32,011 bases of DNA from Clostridia bacterium. Its GTDB lineage: Bacteria; Bacillota; Clostridia; Oscillospirales; QAKW01. The translations under genes and the position numbers were made by a program. Positions 25,725 to 32,011 of the stretch are shown piece after piece (within the stretch, counting starts at the first letter, position 1; each line of letters starts with the position of its first letter). The stretch spans positions 1-32,011 of the forward strand of contig JAFSCX010000027.1 in assembly GCA_017436525.1 (NCBI GenBank). Direction: 5' to 3'. The notes below the pieces were generated by a model. That model made no database searches. It was given only the letters and a program-made list of their open reading frames with translations, and had not been told where the DNA came from.

Positions 25725-26648
25725 ATGAAACGTATTTTTAAGGACATTGTATTTGTAGCTATATTCCTTTTGCTGCTTGGGATATGCTCTGATATTTTTG
25801 TGCTTAAGGGAAATGGTTATGGATCGGATGTCTGGTCATTTTATGAGCTGAAAAGAAATTCTTTGGATGTTGTCTTTCTCGGATCATCTCATAGCTATGC
25901 CTCCTTTTCTCCGGAAGTGATTGAGAAGCAGGCAGGCTTGAAATCTTATAACTTCGCTACGCAGCAGCAGCCAATGTCGATCACTTATTACTATATGAGG
26001 GAGGCTCTCAAGCGCCATCAACTTCAAACGATTGTATTGGAAGCGAGGATGCTTACGGTTGATGATGCATTTATGAAAGAGGGTGTTGTTCGAGATGCTT
26101 TGGATAAAATGCCCTTATCTTTCAATAAACTGAGAGCAATCAATGCCAGCGTTGAAAAGCCGCAGGATCGGGTTTCATATTATTTGAATATCATTAAATA
26201 CCATAATCGCTATGATCGCTTGAATAAGAATGATATAGCAAGCGGAATTCTTCGTAATGGAATTGATAATAATGGATTCAAGGCACTGGAATCCAAATTG
26301 GATATATGGAATGATAATAAAGAGATTTTGAAGATAGAAGAGAAGCAAGAAATCAGCGATAAGAATTTGTTTTATTTGGAAAAGATTGTGAATCTCGCCA
26401 ATGAGCGCGGCATTCGCTTAATCATTGTAAAGAGCCCCTGCTTGCTAGCTGCCAAAGAACGAAAAAATCTCAATTGGGTGGAGCAATATGCCACTGAGCG
26501 AGGAATCGAGTTTATCGACTATAATGAACGGGTAGAGGAGCTTGGCTTGATTGCAGGCGATTATTATGATAAAGGCCATTTATCTGCAAAAGGTGCTGAA
26601 AAGGTGAGCGTAGATGTTGCAAAATATCTGATAGCCGATCAACAATAG
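25725..26648 (+). CDS. Membrane-anchored SGNH/DltD-like protein, acylation partner
   Basis: This 307-residue protein has an N-terminal membrane segment (about 7-27) and an extracytoplasmic domain with SGNH-hydrolase features: the nucleophile motif FLGSSHS (51-57) and the C-terminal Asp282/His285 in YDKGHLSAKG. DltD- and AlgX/AlgJ-type proteins have this plan and work with an MBOAT partner to place acyl groups on cell-wall or exopolysaccharide polymers. Position 8 nt after the MBOAT gene supports such a pair. By eye it looks more AT-rich than its neighbours, compatible with later acquisition but not measured. GAGGTGAGGA precedes the ATG. Exact reaction is unknown. Confidence 0.82.
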   Translation: MKRIFKDIVFVAIFLLLLGICSDIFVLKGNGYGSDVWSFYELKRNSLDVVFLGSSHSYASFSPEVIEKQAGLKSYNFATQQQPMSITYYYMREALKRHQLQTIVLEARMLTVDDAFMKEGVVRDALDKMPLSFNKLRAINASVEKPQDRVSYYLNIIKYHNRYDRLNKNDIASGILRNGIDNNGFKALESKLDIWNDNKEILKIEEKQEISDKNLFYLEKIVNLANERGIRLIIVKSPCLLAAKERKNLNWVEQYATERGIEFIDYNERVEELGLIAGDYYDKGHLSAKGAEKVSVDVAKYLIADQQ

Positions 26649-26659
26649 GAAGTGAAAGA

Positions 26660-27523
26660 ATGGAAGAAAACAGACTTTTAATAAATTGGTATCCCGGTCA
26701 TATGACCAAAACACGCCGCTATATCGAAAAAAATATTTCGATGGTGGATTTGGTCATTGAAGTGGCGGATGCGCGCGTGGTGCAGAGCAGCCAGAATCCC
26801 GATTTCAATCGGCTGCTCGCCAATAAGAAGCGCTTGATGGTTCTGACCAAGAAAGATTTAGCGGATGAGGCGGTCAGCAGCCGATGGATGAATTATTTTA
26901 AGAATGAGGGGCGCACCGTCTTGCTGATCGATAGTGCCAAAGGGCAGGGGACAAGCGAGATTCTTCCTACTGTGAGGAATATGCTGAAAGAGCAGATTGA
27001 TCGTGCGGCTGAAAAGGGGATGAGAAAGACCATTCGGCTGATGATCTGCGGTGTTCCCAATTCGGGAAAGAGCACCTTGATTAATACCCTTTGCCGCCGC
27101 CGCGCGGCAGAGGCGCAAGATCGGCCGGGCGTAACCCGCGGCGGTCAATGGGTAACTCTTTCCGGCGATGTAGAATTATTGGATACACCGGGCATTCTTT
27201 GGAATAAATTCGAGGATATGCAGCAAGGGATTCATCTTGCCCTTACCGGCGCCATAAAAGATGATGTGGTGGATAGGGAAGAGCTTGCTTTGGAATTGAT
27301 TAAAATTCTTCGGGTAAAGTATCCCAAGAGCCTTGAGGAACGCTATAAAATCGAGGTGGATGCCGATGATATGCCCCTCGATATTTATGAAAAAATCTGC
27401 CGCGCAAGAGGATTCATCATGCGCGGAAATGAATATGATTATACGCGATGCGCCGCTGTATTGCTGGATGAATTTCGCGGCGGTAAGCTGGGAAGAATCT
27501 CTTTGGAGGAGCCAAATGCTTGA
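26660..27523 (+). CDS. rbgA: Ribosome biogenesis GTPase RbgA (YlqF)
   Basis: RbgA is a circularly permuted GTPase needed for late maturation of the 50S subunit in Firmicutes. The 287-residue protein has the permuted order: WYPGHM (10-15), G4 TKKDL (63-67), then G1 GVPNSGKST (131-139), the PGVTRGGQ switch and G3 DTPG (175-178), followed by the C-terminal helical domain. Length matches B. subtilis RbgA (282). GGAAGTGAAAG lies before the ATG. It overlaps rnhB by 8 nt, so the two are translationally coupled, the usual Firmicute arrangement. Confidence 0.97.
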   Translation: MEENRLLINWYPGHMTKTRRYIEKNISMVDLVIEVADARVVQSSQNPDFNRLLANKKRLMVLTKKDLADEAVSSRWMNYFKNEGRTVLLIDSAKGQGTSEILPTVRNMLKEQIDRAAEKGMRKTIRLMICGVPNSGKSTLINTLCRRRAAEAQDRPGVTRGGQWVTLSGDVELLDTPGILWNKFEDMQQGIHLALTGAIKDDVVDREELALELIKILRVKYPKSLEERYKIEVDADDMPLDIYEKICRARGFIMRGNEYDYTRCAAVLLDEFRGGKLGRISLEEPNA

Positions 27524-28118
27524 TTTTCATCTGGAAGAGGAATGTAAAAATAAAGGATATAAGATCATCTGCGGAGTGGATGAAGCCGGCAGAGGATGCC
27601 TATGCGGCCCTGTCTGCGCGGCGGCAGTAATTTTGCCCGAAGGCTGGAATCATCCGGATCTTAATGATTCAAAAAAACTTTCCCCGAAGCGCAGAGAAGC
27701 GTTGTATGATGCTATTTTGGAAAATGCGGTTTCTTATGGAATCGGATGGGGGAGTGTGGAGGAAATTGATTCTATCAATATTCTGAATGCGGCCATGCTT
27801 GCCATGCGGCGTGCGATTGATGAATTAGCTTTTACGCCCGATATTGCTTTGGTAGACGGAAATTGCGCAAGAGGCTTTACCGTCCCTGCTAAGACGGTGA
27901 TCGGCGGTGATGGAATTTCTCCCTCGATTGCAGCGGCTTCTATTTTGGCAAAGGTTTCCAGAGATCGGCTTTGCATCGAGATGGATCGGGATTTTCCTCA
28001 ATATGGAATTGCAGGCCATAAGGGCTATTGCACCAAGGCGCATCGGGAGGCTTTGCTGGAGCATGGGCCCTCTTCCATTCATCGAAAATCTTTTATGAAA
28101 AAAATATTGGGCGAATAA
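27516..28118 (+). CDS. rnhB: Ribonuclease HII
   Basis: RNase HII cuts RNA in RNA-DNA hybrids and single ribonucleotides embedded in DNA. The 200-residue protein shows ICGVDEAGRG (18-27, Asp22 and Glu23 catalytic), DSKKLSPKRREALYD, ALVDGN with the third acid, and SPSIAAASILAKVSRDR with the fourth. The start is ATG 27516, preceded by GGAGGAGCCAA and overlapping the end of rbgA; the open frame further upstream runs inside rbgA. It lacks the N-terminal extension of B. subtilis RnhB (255). Confidence 0.96.
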   Translation: MLDFHLEEECKNKGYKIICGVDEAGRGCLCGPVCAAAVILPEGWNHPDLNDSKKLSPKRREALYDAILENAVSYGIGWGSVEEIDSINILNAAMLAMRRAIDELAFTPDIALVDGNCARGFTVPAKTVIGGDGISPSIAAASILAKVSRDRLCIEMDRDFPQYGIAGHKGYCTKAHREALLEHGPSSIHRKSFMKKILGE

Positions 28119-28119
28119 A

Positions 28120-28476
28120 ATGAAGATCTATGGCTTAGGATTAAAAGGAGAGCAGGCTGCAAAGCGGTTTCTCAAAAAGAAGGGCTATAAGATTCTGGAT
28201 GCGAATTATCAATGCCGCTTTGGTGAATTGGATCTTATAGCCAAGGATAAAGAATGCTTGGTGTTTTGCGAGGTTAAAACCCGAAGCCTTGGTGCACTGG
28301 CAGAACCTCAGGAGAGTGTTACTCCGGCCAAGCAGAGAAAAATGATCAAAACGGCTTTGTTTTATCTGCAGCAAACCCAATTTGACGGTCCTTCTCGATT
28401 TGATGTGATTGCAATAAAGAAAGATGAAAAGGGTGCGCTTCAGATCGAGCATCTGGAGAATGTATTTACATGCTGA
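28120..28476 (+). CDS. yraN: YraN/UPF0102 endonuclease-like protein
   Basis: This 118-residue protein is a YraN-family (UPF0102) member with a PD-(D/E)xK nuclease-like core: GLKGEQAAKRFLKKKGYKIL, then FGELDLIAKD (Glu36, Asp38) and LVFCEVKTR (Glu51, Lys53), followed by KQRKMIKTALFYLQ. The family commonly lies next to rnhB, as here, 1 nt after its stop. The biological role is not established. The ribosome site is weak (GGGCG 7 nt upstream), suggesting coupling to rnhB. Confidence 0.93.
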   Translation: MKIYGLGLKGEQAAKRFLKKKGYKILDANYQCRFGELDLIAKDKECLVFCEVKTRSLGALAEPQESVTPAKQRKMIKTALFYLQQTQFDGPSRFDVIAIKKDEKGALQIEHLENVFTC

Positions 28477-29393
28477 ATTATTTTGCCGATCTACATTGCG
28501 ATACCCTTTGGCGCTGTTATGAGCAACGCTGGGATTTATCTCATCCTGCATTGCAGGTAAAAGAGCATCCATCTTTTGTGCATCTTCAAAACTATGGAAT
28601 TTATATTCCGGACAGTGTGGGAGATTCTCTTGCATATTTCAAGAAAATATATGATCATGGAATGATGCTTTTTAAGGCTCATTCTCAATATGTTCATTGC
28701 CGCAATGTCAAGCAAATACATGAAGCCATCGCAGAAGGGAAAACCCCTTATTTGATCAGTATTGAAGGGGGCTGCCTTTTTAACGAAGATGATTCTTATA
28801 ATCGCGCTGTTGCGGGAGAATTAAAGGAAAAGGGAATCGCCTTTATTTCCCTTTGCTATAATAAGGGGAATATTCTTGCAGGGGGGATTCTTTCGCCCGA
28901 AAAAGGATTGAGCGATGCGGGGAAACGGGTTGCTTTATTGCTTCATGAATGGGGCATTTCCATTGATATTTCCCATCTGAATCATCGATCGGCAGATGAG
29001 ATGCTCACTTTGCTGCCCGATGGAATAGTAGCGACTCATTCGAATTGCTTTTCTTTGGTGGATCATCCCCGTAATCTTACCGATGAGCAGATAAAATCAA
29101 TCATCGCTAAGAACGGCTTGATCGGCTTGAATTTTTATCCGCCGTTTTTAAGAGGAAAGGCAGCGAATTCAGATGATGTCTTATCTCATCTTGAGCATCT
29201 TGAGCGATTAGGCGGGCAGGATGTAATTGCGTTCGGAAGCGATTTTGACGGGATGGAATCCAACCCTTCCGATCTTTGCTCTACCGAAGATCTGCCAAGG
29301 TTTTATGAAAAACTTTCGGCAAAGGTAGGGGAGCGGGCAAATAAATATTGTTTTGAAAATGTAATGCGTTATTTAGATTGTCATTTCAAATAA
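28470..29393 (+). CDS. Membrane (renal-type) dipeptidase, peptidase family M19
   Basis: This 307-residue protein belongs to the M19 zinc dipeptidases. It has the metal motif DLHCDT (His9, Asp11), SIEGG with the bridging Glu, ISLCYNKGN, IDISHLNHRSADEM, IVATHSNCFSLVDHPRNLTDEQIKSI and FGSDFDGM. No signal peptide is visible, so it is probably cytosolic despite the family name. It overlaps yraN by 7 nt and has no ribosome site of its own beyond GGAG 11 nt upstream, implying translational coupling. Substrates are likely dipeptides; members accept D-amino acid dipeptides, but nothing here fixes the specificity. A terminator follows immediately. Confidence 0.93.
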   Translation: MLNYFADLHCDTLWRCYEQRWDLSHPALQVKEHPSFVHLQNYGIYIPDSVGDSLAYFKKIYDHGMMLFKAHSQYVHCRNVKQIHEAIAEGKTPYLISIEGGCLFNEDDSYNRAVAGELKEKGIAFISLCYNKGNILAGGILSPEKGLSDAGKRVALLLHEWGISIDISHLNHRSADEMLTLLPDGIVATHSNCFSLVDHPRNLTDEQIKSIIAKNGLIGLNFYPPFLRGKAANSDDVLSHLEHLERLGGQDVIAFGSDFDGMESNPSDLCSTEDLPRFYEKLSAKVGERANKYCFENVMRYLDCHFK

Positions 29394-29394
29394 A

Positions 29395-29419
29395 AAAGAG
29401 CGTCTTGCAGACGCTCTTT
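29395..29419. terminator. Bidirectional terminator between dipeptidase and DUF1540 genes
   Basis: AAAGAGCGTC (29395-29404) pairs with GACGCTCTTT (29410-29419) around a 5-nt loop. On the minus strand it is followed by TTTTTTATTT counting the stem end, a strong terminator for the DUF1540 gene. On the plus strand the T tail is short (TTTA), enough for weaker termination of the lepB cluster. Confidence 0.85.
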
Positions 29420-29429
29420 AGGCGGAAAG

Positions 29430-29594
29430 TTATTTTTCCTGATAGGTTTTGCAGAAGGTATCGGCGCTTTCGGTGCAGTTGGCGCAGTTACATACCTCAA
29501 TTCTTTCGGCGGTGCATTTATTGTCCGTCGTGTGATAGTAACAGTTATTTACCTTGCAATCGACACCTTGGTTGACTGAATGATTGGATTTCAT
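29430..29594 (-). CDS. Small Cys-rich DUF1540 protein
   Basis: A 54-codon frame begins at ATG 29594 with AAAGGAGTG upstream and ends at 29430, directly ahead of a strong terminator. It encodes seven cysteines (positions 13, 18, 27, 35, 37, 40 and 48). The pattern VDCKVNNCYYHTTDNKCTAE followed by RIEV and a later Cys resembles the DUF1540 domain (Cys-x4-Cys...Cys-x-Ala), common as small proteins in spore-forming Clostridia. The cysteine spacing suggests metal binding; function is unknown. It is alone on the minus strand between plus-strand genes. The upstream -10-like CATACTA suggests sporulation control; see the promoter entry. Confidence 0.9.
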   Translation of the reverse strand: MKSNHSVNQGVDCKVNNCYYHTTDNKCTAERIEVCNCANCTESADTFCKTYQEK

Positions 29595-29618
29595 TGTTCA
29601 ACACTCCTTTCCGTCCAT

Positions 29619-29648
29619 TAGTATGGATTGAAAGAATAAAAATATTAC
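29619..29648 (-). promoter_or_regulatory. Possible sporulation-type promoter of the DUF1540 gene
   Basis: On the minus strand CATACTA (29625-29619) fits the -10 pattern CATnnTA used by SigG-type forespore sigma factors, with GTAATA (29648-29643) 17 nt upstream as a partial -35 match. No housekeeping -35 is found at a suitable distance. The start would be about 18 nt before the ATG. Short motifs like this arise by chance, so this is tentative. Confidence 0.3.
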
Positions 29649-29664
29649 GAAAGGCGGAATTTTT

Positions 29665-30441
29665 TTGGCACTTTATGTTTTGGGTGATCCGCATCTATCT
29701 TTTTCTGTGGATAAACCCATGGATATCTTCGGCGCGCGCTGGAAAAATCACGCCGAAAAAATCAAAAAGAATTGGAATGATACAGTAGGAAACGAGGATA
29801 CGGTGGTTCTGGCGGGGGATCTTTCTTGGGGGATTTCCCTTGAGGAAGCCAAGGAAGACCTTGCTTTTTTACATTCTCTTGCAGGCAAAAAGATTTTGCT
29901 GCGCGGGAATCATGATTATTGGTGGGAAACCCATGCCAAAATGCAGCGATTTTTCGATGAAAACGGTTGGGATGATTTTTATATATTGCATAATACTTCG
30001 ATTTTTGCGGAAGGCTTCTCTCTTTGCGGTACCCGTGGATGGAATGTGAGCGAAGGAGGCGAGCAGGACCAAAAGATTTTACGCAGAGAGATGCAAAGGC
30101 TGGAGCATTCATTGAGCGCGGCGAAAGCAGATGCGGAAAAGATCGTGTTTTTTCATTTTCCGCCGATGGAGAATGATGCTTCACCCTTTTTGCCGATTTT
30201 GAAAAAATATGGAGTTCGGCTTTGCTATTATGGGCATTTGCATGGAACCAAAGCATTGAATACTGCATCTTTTGAGCAAGACGGAATTCAATTTCATCTG
30301 ATATCATGCGATGCCGTCAGCTTCACCCCGCGATGCGTTTCGGATGATTTTCAAGGCTTAACTGCAAAAAACAAGCAAATTAGCCAAAAAAATCACAGAT
30401 TTTGGAGGAAACTTCTCTCTTATTTCATTAGAAAGAGTTGA
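29665..30441 (+). CDS. Calcineurin-like metallophosphoesterase
   Basis: This 258-residue protein has all motifs of the metallophosphoesterase fold in order: GDPHL (Asp8, His10), LAGDLSWG (Asp52), LRGNHDYWW (Asn82, His83), FFHFPP, and YYGHLHG near the C-terminus. It looks like the YkuE/serine-threonine phosphatase-like group with a C-terminal basic tail. No signal peptide is present, so it is presumably cytosolic; the substrate is unknown. The start is TTG 29665, with GAAAGGCGG upstream, since the sequence ALYVLGDPH begins the first strand right after it. It is divergent from the DUF1540 gene, and the tig promoter -35 overlaps its stop. Confidence 0.9.
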   Translation: MALYVLGDPHLSFSVDKPMDIFGARWKNHAEKIKKNWNDTVGNEDTVVLAGDLSWGISLEEAKEDLAFLHSLAGKKILLRGNHDYWWETHAKMQRFFDENGWDDFYILHNTSIFAEGFSLCGTRGWNVSEGGEQDQKILRREMQRLEHSLSAAKADAEKIVFFHFPPMENDASPFLPILKKYGVRLCYYGHLHGTKALNTASFEQDGIQFHLISCDAVSFTPRCVSDDFQGLTAKNKQISQKNHRFWRKLLSYFIRKS

Positions 30442-30466
30442 CAATTTTGCATTTCAATTATAAAAT
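30438..30466 (+). promoter_or_regulatory. Promoter of tig
   Basis: A perfect TTGACA (30438-30443) overlaps the stop codon of the metallophosphoesterase gene; TAAAAT (30461-30466) follows after 17 nt. The start would be about 34 nt before tig, whose ATG has GGAGGT upstream. Confidence 0.85.
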
Positions 30467-30507
30467 AAGATAGTTATGAATGAAATTCATATGGAGGTAG
30501 AAAAAGG

Positions 30508-31851
30508 ATGAATGTTAAAGAAGTAAAGAAGCTGGAAAAAAGCACGGTCGAGATGATCGTTGAAGTAAAGGGCGAAGAGTTCAAGAAAGCTGTTGACGCT
30601 GCTTTCAAGAAGAATCTTTCTAAGATCACTGTCCCCGGCTTCCGTAAGGGTAAGGCTCCCCGTAAGTTGGTTGAGAGCTTGTATGGCGAAGGGGTGTTCT
30701 TTGAGGATGCAGTAAATGCTCTTTATCCCGAAGCTTATGAAAATGCTGTTAAGGAATCTGATCTGAAGGTTGTAGCACAGCCCGAGATCGAAATTACTGA
30801 AGTAGATGCAGAGGGCTTCACCTTTAAGGCTGTTGTAGCTGTAAAGCCTGAGGTTGAGGTGAAGGCTTATAAAGGAATTAAAGCCACCAAAAATGTCTAT
30901 ACTGTAACCGAGACGGAAGTAAAGGCTCGTCTGGAGCAGTTGCAGAAGCAGAACGAGAGAACCATCGTTGTTGAGCGTGAGTCCAAGGATGGCGATACTG
31001 TCAACATCGATTTTGATGGTTCTGTAGACGGGGTTCATTTTGATGGCGGCAAGGGCGAGAACTATGATCTTGTCCTGGGCAGCGGCAGCTTTATCCCCGG
31101 CTTTGAGCCTCAGTTGGTAGGCAAGAAGGCCGGCGAGGAAGTGAAGGTTGAGGTTACCTTCCCCGAGGATTATCATGCAGAGGATCTGAAGGGCAAGGCT
31201 GCAATCTTTGATTGCAAAATCAACGAAGTGAAAGAGACTGAGGTTCCCGAGCTGGATGATGAATTTGCAAAGGATGTAAGCGAATTCGATACTTTGGCTG
31301 ATCTGAAAAAGGATATCAGAAAGTCCATCAAGGAGCAGAAAGAGCGTCAGGCAGCAAATGAGCTTGATAATGCTTTGATCGATGCTCTGCTTGAGAATAC
31401 CGAGGTTGAGATTCCTGCTGCTATGGTTGATCAGAAGGTTGATACCATGTGTGGCGAATTTGAGCAGAGACTTGCAGGCTCCGGCTTGAATCTGAAGACC
31501 TATCTGCAGTATACCGGTATGGATGAGGCTTCCTTCCGCAAGGGCTTTGAAGAGGATGCTCAAAAGCAGGTGAAGGTTCGCCTTGCTTTGGAGAAGGTTG
31601 TTGAGCTGGAAGGCATTGTAATTTCCGATGAGGATGTTGAGGCTGAATATAAGAATATTGCCGATGCATATAATATGCCTGTTGATCAGATTAAGATGTA
31701 TATCCCCAATACCGAGATCATGATGGATTGCGCAGTTGGTAAGGCAGTTGAGGTAATTCGCAACAATGCTGAGGTTACCGAGGAAAAGGTAACTGCTAAG
31801 AAGACTGCCGCTAAAAAGCCTGCAGCTAAGAAAGCAGAAGATAAAGAGTAA
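30508..31851 (+). CDS. tig: Trigger factor
   Basis: Trigger factor is the ribosome-bound chaperone and prolyl isomerase that meets nascent chains at the exit tunnel. The 447-residue protein has the N-terminal ribosome-binding domain with VPGFRKGKAPRKL (42-54), an FKBP-type isomerase domain (about 150-240, with DGDTVNIDFDGSVDGVHFDG and GSGSFIPGFEPQLVG) and a helical C-terminal chaperone domain. The last 20 or so residues are a Lys/Ala-rich tail (KKTAAKKPAAKKAEDKE), which is an addition to the E. coli form (432). clpX and clpP often follow tig; the window ends too soon to see them. Confidence 0.97.
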   Translation: MNVKEVKKLEKSTVEMIVEVKGEEFKKAVDAAFKKNLSKITVPGFRKGKAPRKLVESLYGEGVFFEDAVNALYPEAYENAVKESDLKVVAQPEIEITEVDAEGFTFKAVVAVKPEVEVKAYKGIKATKNVYTVTETEVKARLEQLQKQNERTIVVERESKDGDTVNIDFDGSVDGVHFDGGKGENYDLVLGSGSFIPGFEPQLVGKKAGEEVKVEVTFPEDYHAEDLKGKAAIFDCKINEVKETEVPELDDEFAKDVSEFDTLADLKKDIRKSIKEQKERQAANELDNALIDALLENTEVEIPAAMVDQKVDTMCGEFEQRLAGSGLNLKTYLQYTGMDEASFRKGFEEDAQKQVKVRLALEKVVELEGIVISDEDVEAEYKNIADAYNMPVDQIKMYIPNTEIMMDCAVGKAVEVIRNNAEVTEEKVTAKKTAAKKPAAKKAEDKE

Positions 31852-31859
31852 TAATTTCT

Positions 31860-32011
31860 TTAGGGTGAGTAATTAAACTTGAACCCGCCGCAAAGCGGCA
31901 TATTTCGGTACTTTTCACCCAATTTGTTCTCGCAAGGCGGCAGCCTTGCTTCATCCAAATTGAGCAAAAATTCCACAAAATCTTCTCCCTTTGCGGTCAA
32001 GGATTTTGAAA
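31860..32011 (-). other. Structured tail after tig; possible partial minus-strand frame
   Basis: Three hairpin-forming segments lie in a row: GCCGC-AAA-GCGGC (about 31887-31899), GCAAGG-CGGCAG-CCTTGC (about 31933-31950) nested inside AATTTG...CAAATT, and CAAAATC...GATTTTG up to the window edge. None has a good T run, so a clear tig terminator is missing. One minus-strand frame stays open for about 50 codons from the window edge to a stop at 31860-31862, ending GGFKFNYSP. I recognise no domain. It could be the end of a convergent gene or a dispersed structured repeat. Confidence 0.35.

Noticed and set aside
1-32011. CRISPR arrays, tRNA or rRNA genes, transposases, phage or conjugation genes
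   Set aside because: No regularly spaced repeats, cloverleaf-type sequences or mobile-element proteins were seen on either strand.

Overview
The window comes from an endospore-forming, low-to-moderate G+C Firmicute, most likely a gut-type Clostridia (Oscillospirales-like; this placement is an inference). The pointers are a spoIIA operon (spoIIAA-spoIIAB-sigF), a T-box leader on valS, strong AGGAGG ribosome binding sites, a lepB/rbgA/rnhB/yraN cluster and a clostridial-style purine operon. No phage, transposase, tRNA, rRNA or CRISPR array is visible. Almost all of the sequence is chromosomal housekeeping DNA.

Layout. (1) 1-2672, plus strand: the 3' two thirds of clpB, then a solitary AraC-type regulator with a palindrome over its own promoter. 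(2) 2671-9087, minus strand: sigF, spoIIAB, spoIIAA, folC, valS (preceded by a T-box riboswitch and its own promoter) and a ttcA-like tRNA thiolase. (3) 9244-10284, plus strand: rplM-rpsI with a consensus promoter and terminator, followed by a gene-free stretch holding a diverged inverted repeat. (4) 10523-23685, plus strand: a ten-gene purine operon, purE-C-F-M-N-O-V-D-L-fhs, behind a ZTP (pfl) riboswitch. (5) 23694-29419, plus strand: lepB, an MBOAT acyltransferase plus SGNH protein pair, rbgA, rnhB, yraN and a renal-type dipeptidase, tightly packed. (6) 29430-32011: a small Cys-rich DUF1540 protein on the minus strand, a metallophosphoesterase, trigger factor, and a structured tail of unknown nature.

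How it works together. The purine operon encodes the de novo steps from PRPP to IMP, except that no purK and no purB are in the window. fhs makes the 10-formyl-THF used by PurN and by the AICAR formyltransferase. ZTP accumulates when 10-formyl-THF is short, so the riboswitch would couple the operon to one-carbon supply. Two features depart from the textbook pathway. The PurF homologue has lost every recognisable glutaminase catalytic residue while keeping its PRPP site and Fe-S cysteines. The bifunctional PurH is replaced by two separate proteins, a PurO-type IMP cyclohydrolase and a stand-alone AICAR formyltransferase.

Other points worth a look are a possible spoIIA promoter whose -10 box sits in the loop of the upstream folC terminator, an N-terminally short SigF, an acylation gene pair placed inside the usually contiguous lepB-rbgA-rnhB order, and two unexplained structured intergenic regions (10168-10390 and 31860-32011). 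I see no wholly new multi-gene system. The strongest candidate for unusual biology is the glutaminase-dead PurF within an operon that also has a split PurH.
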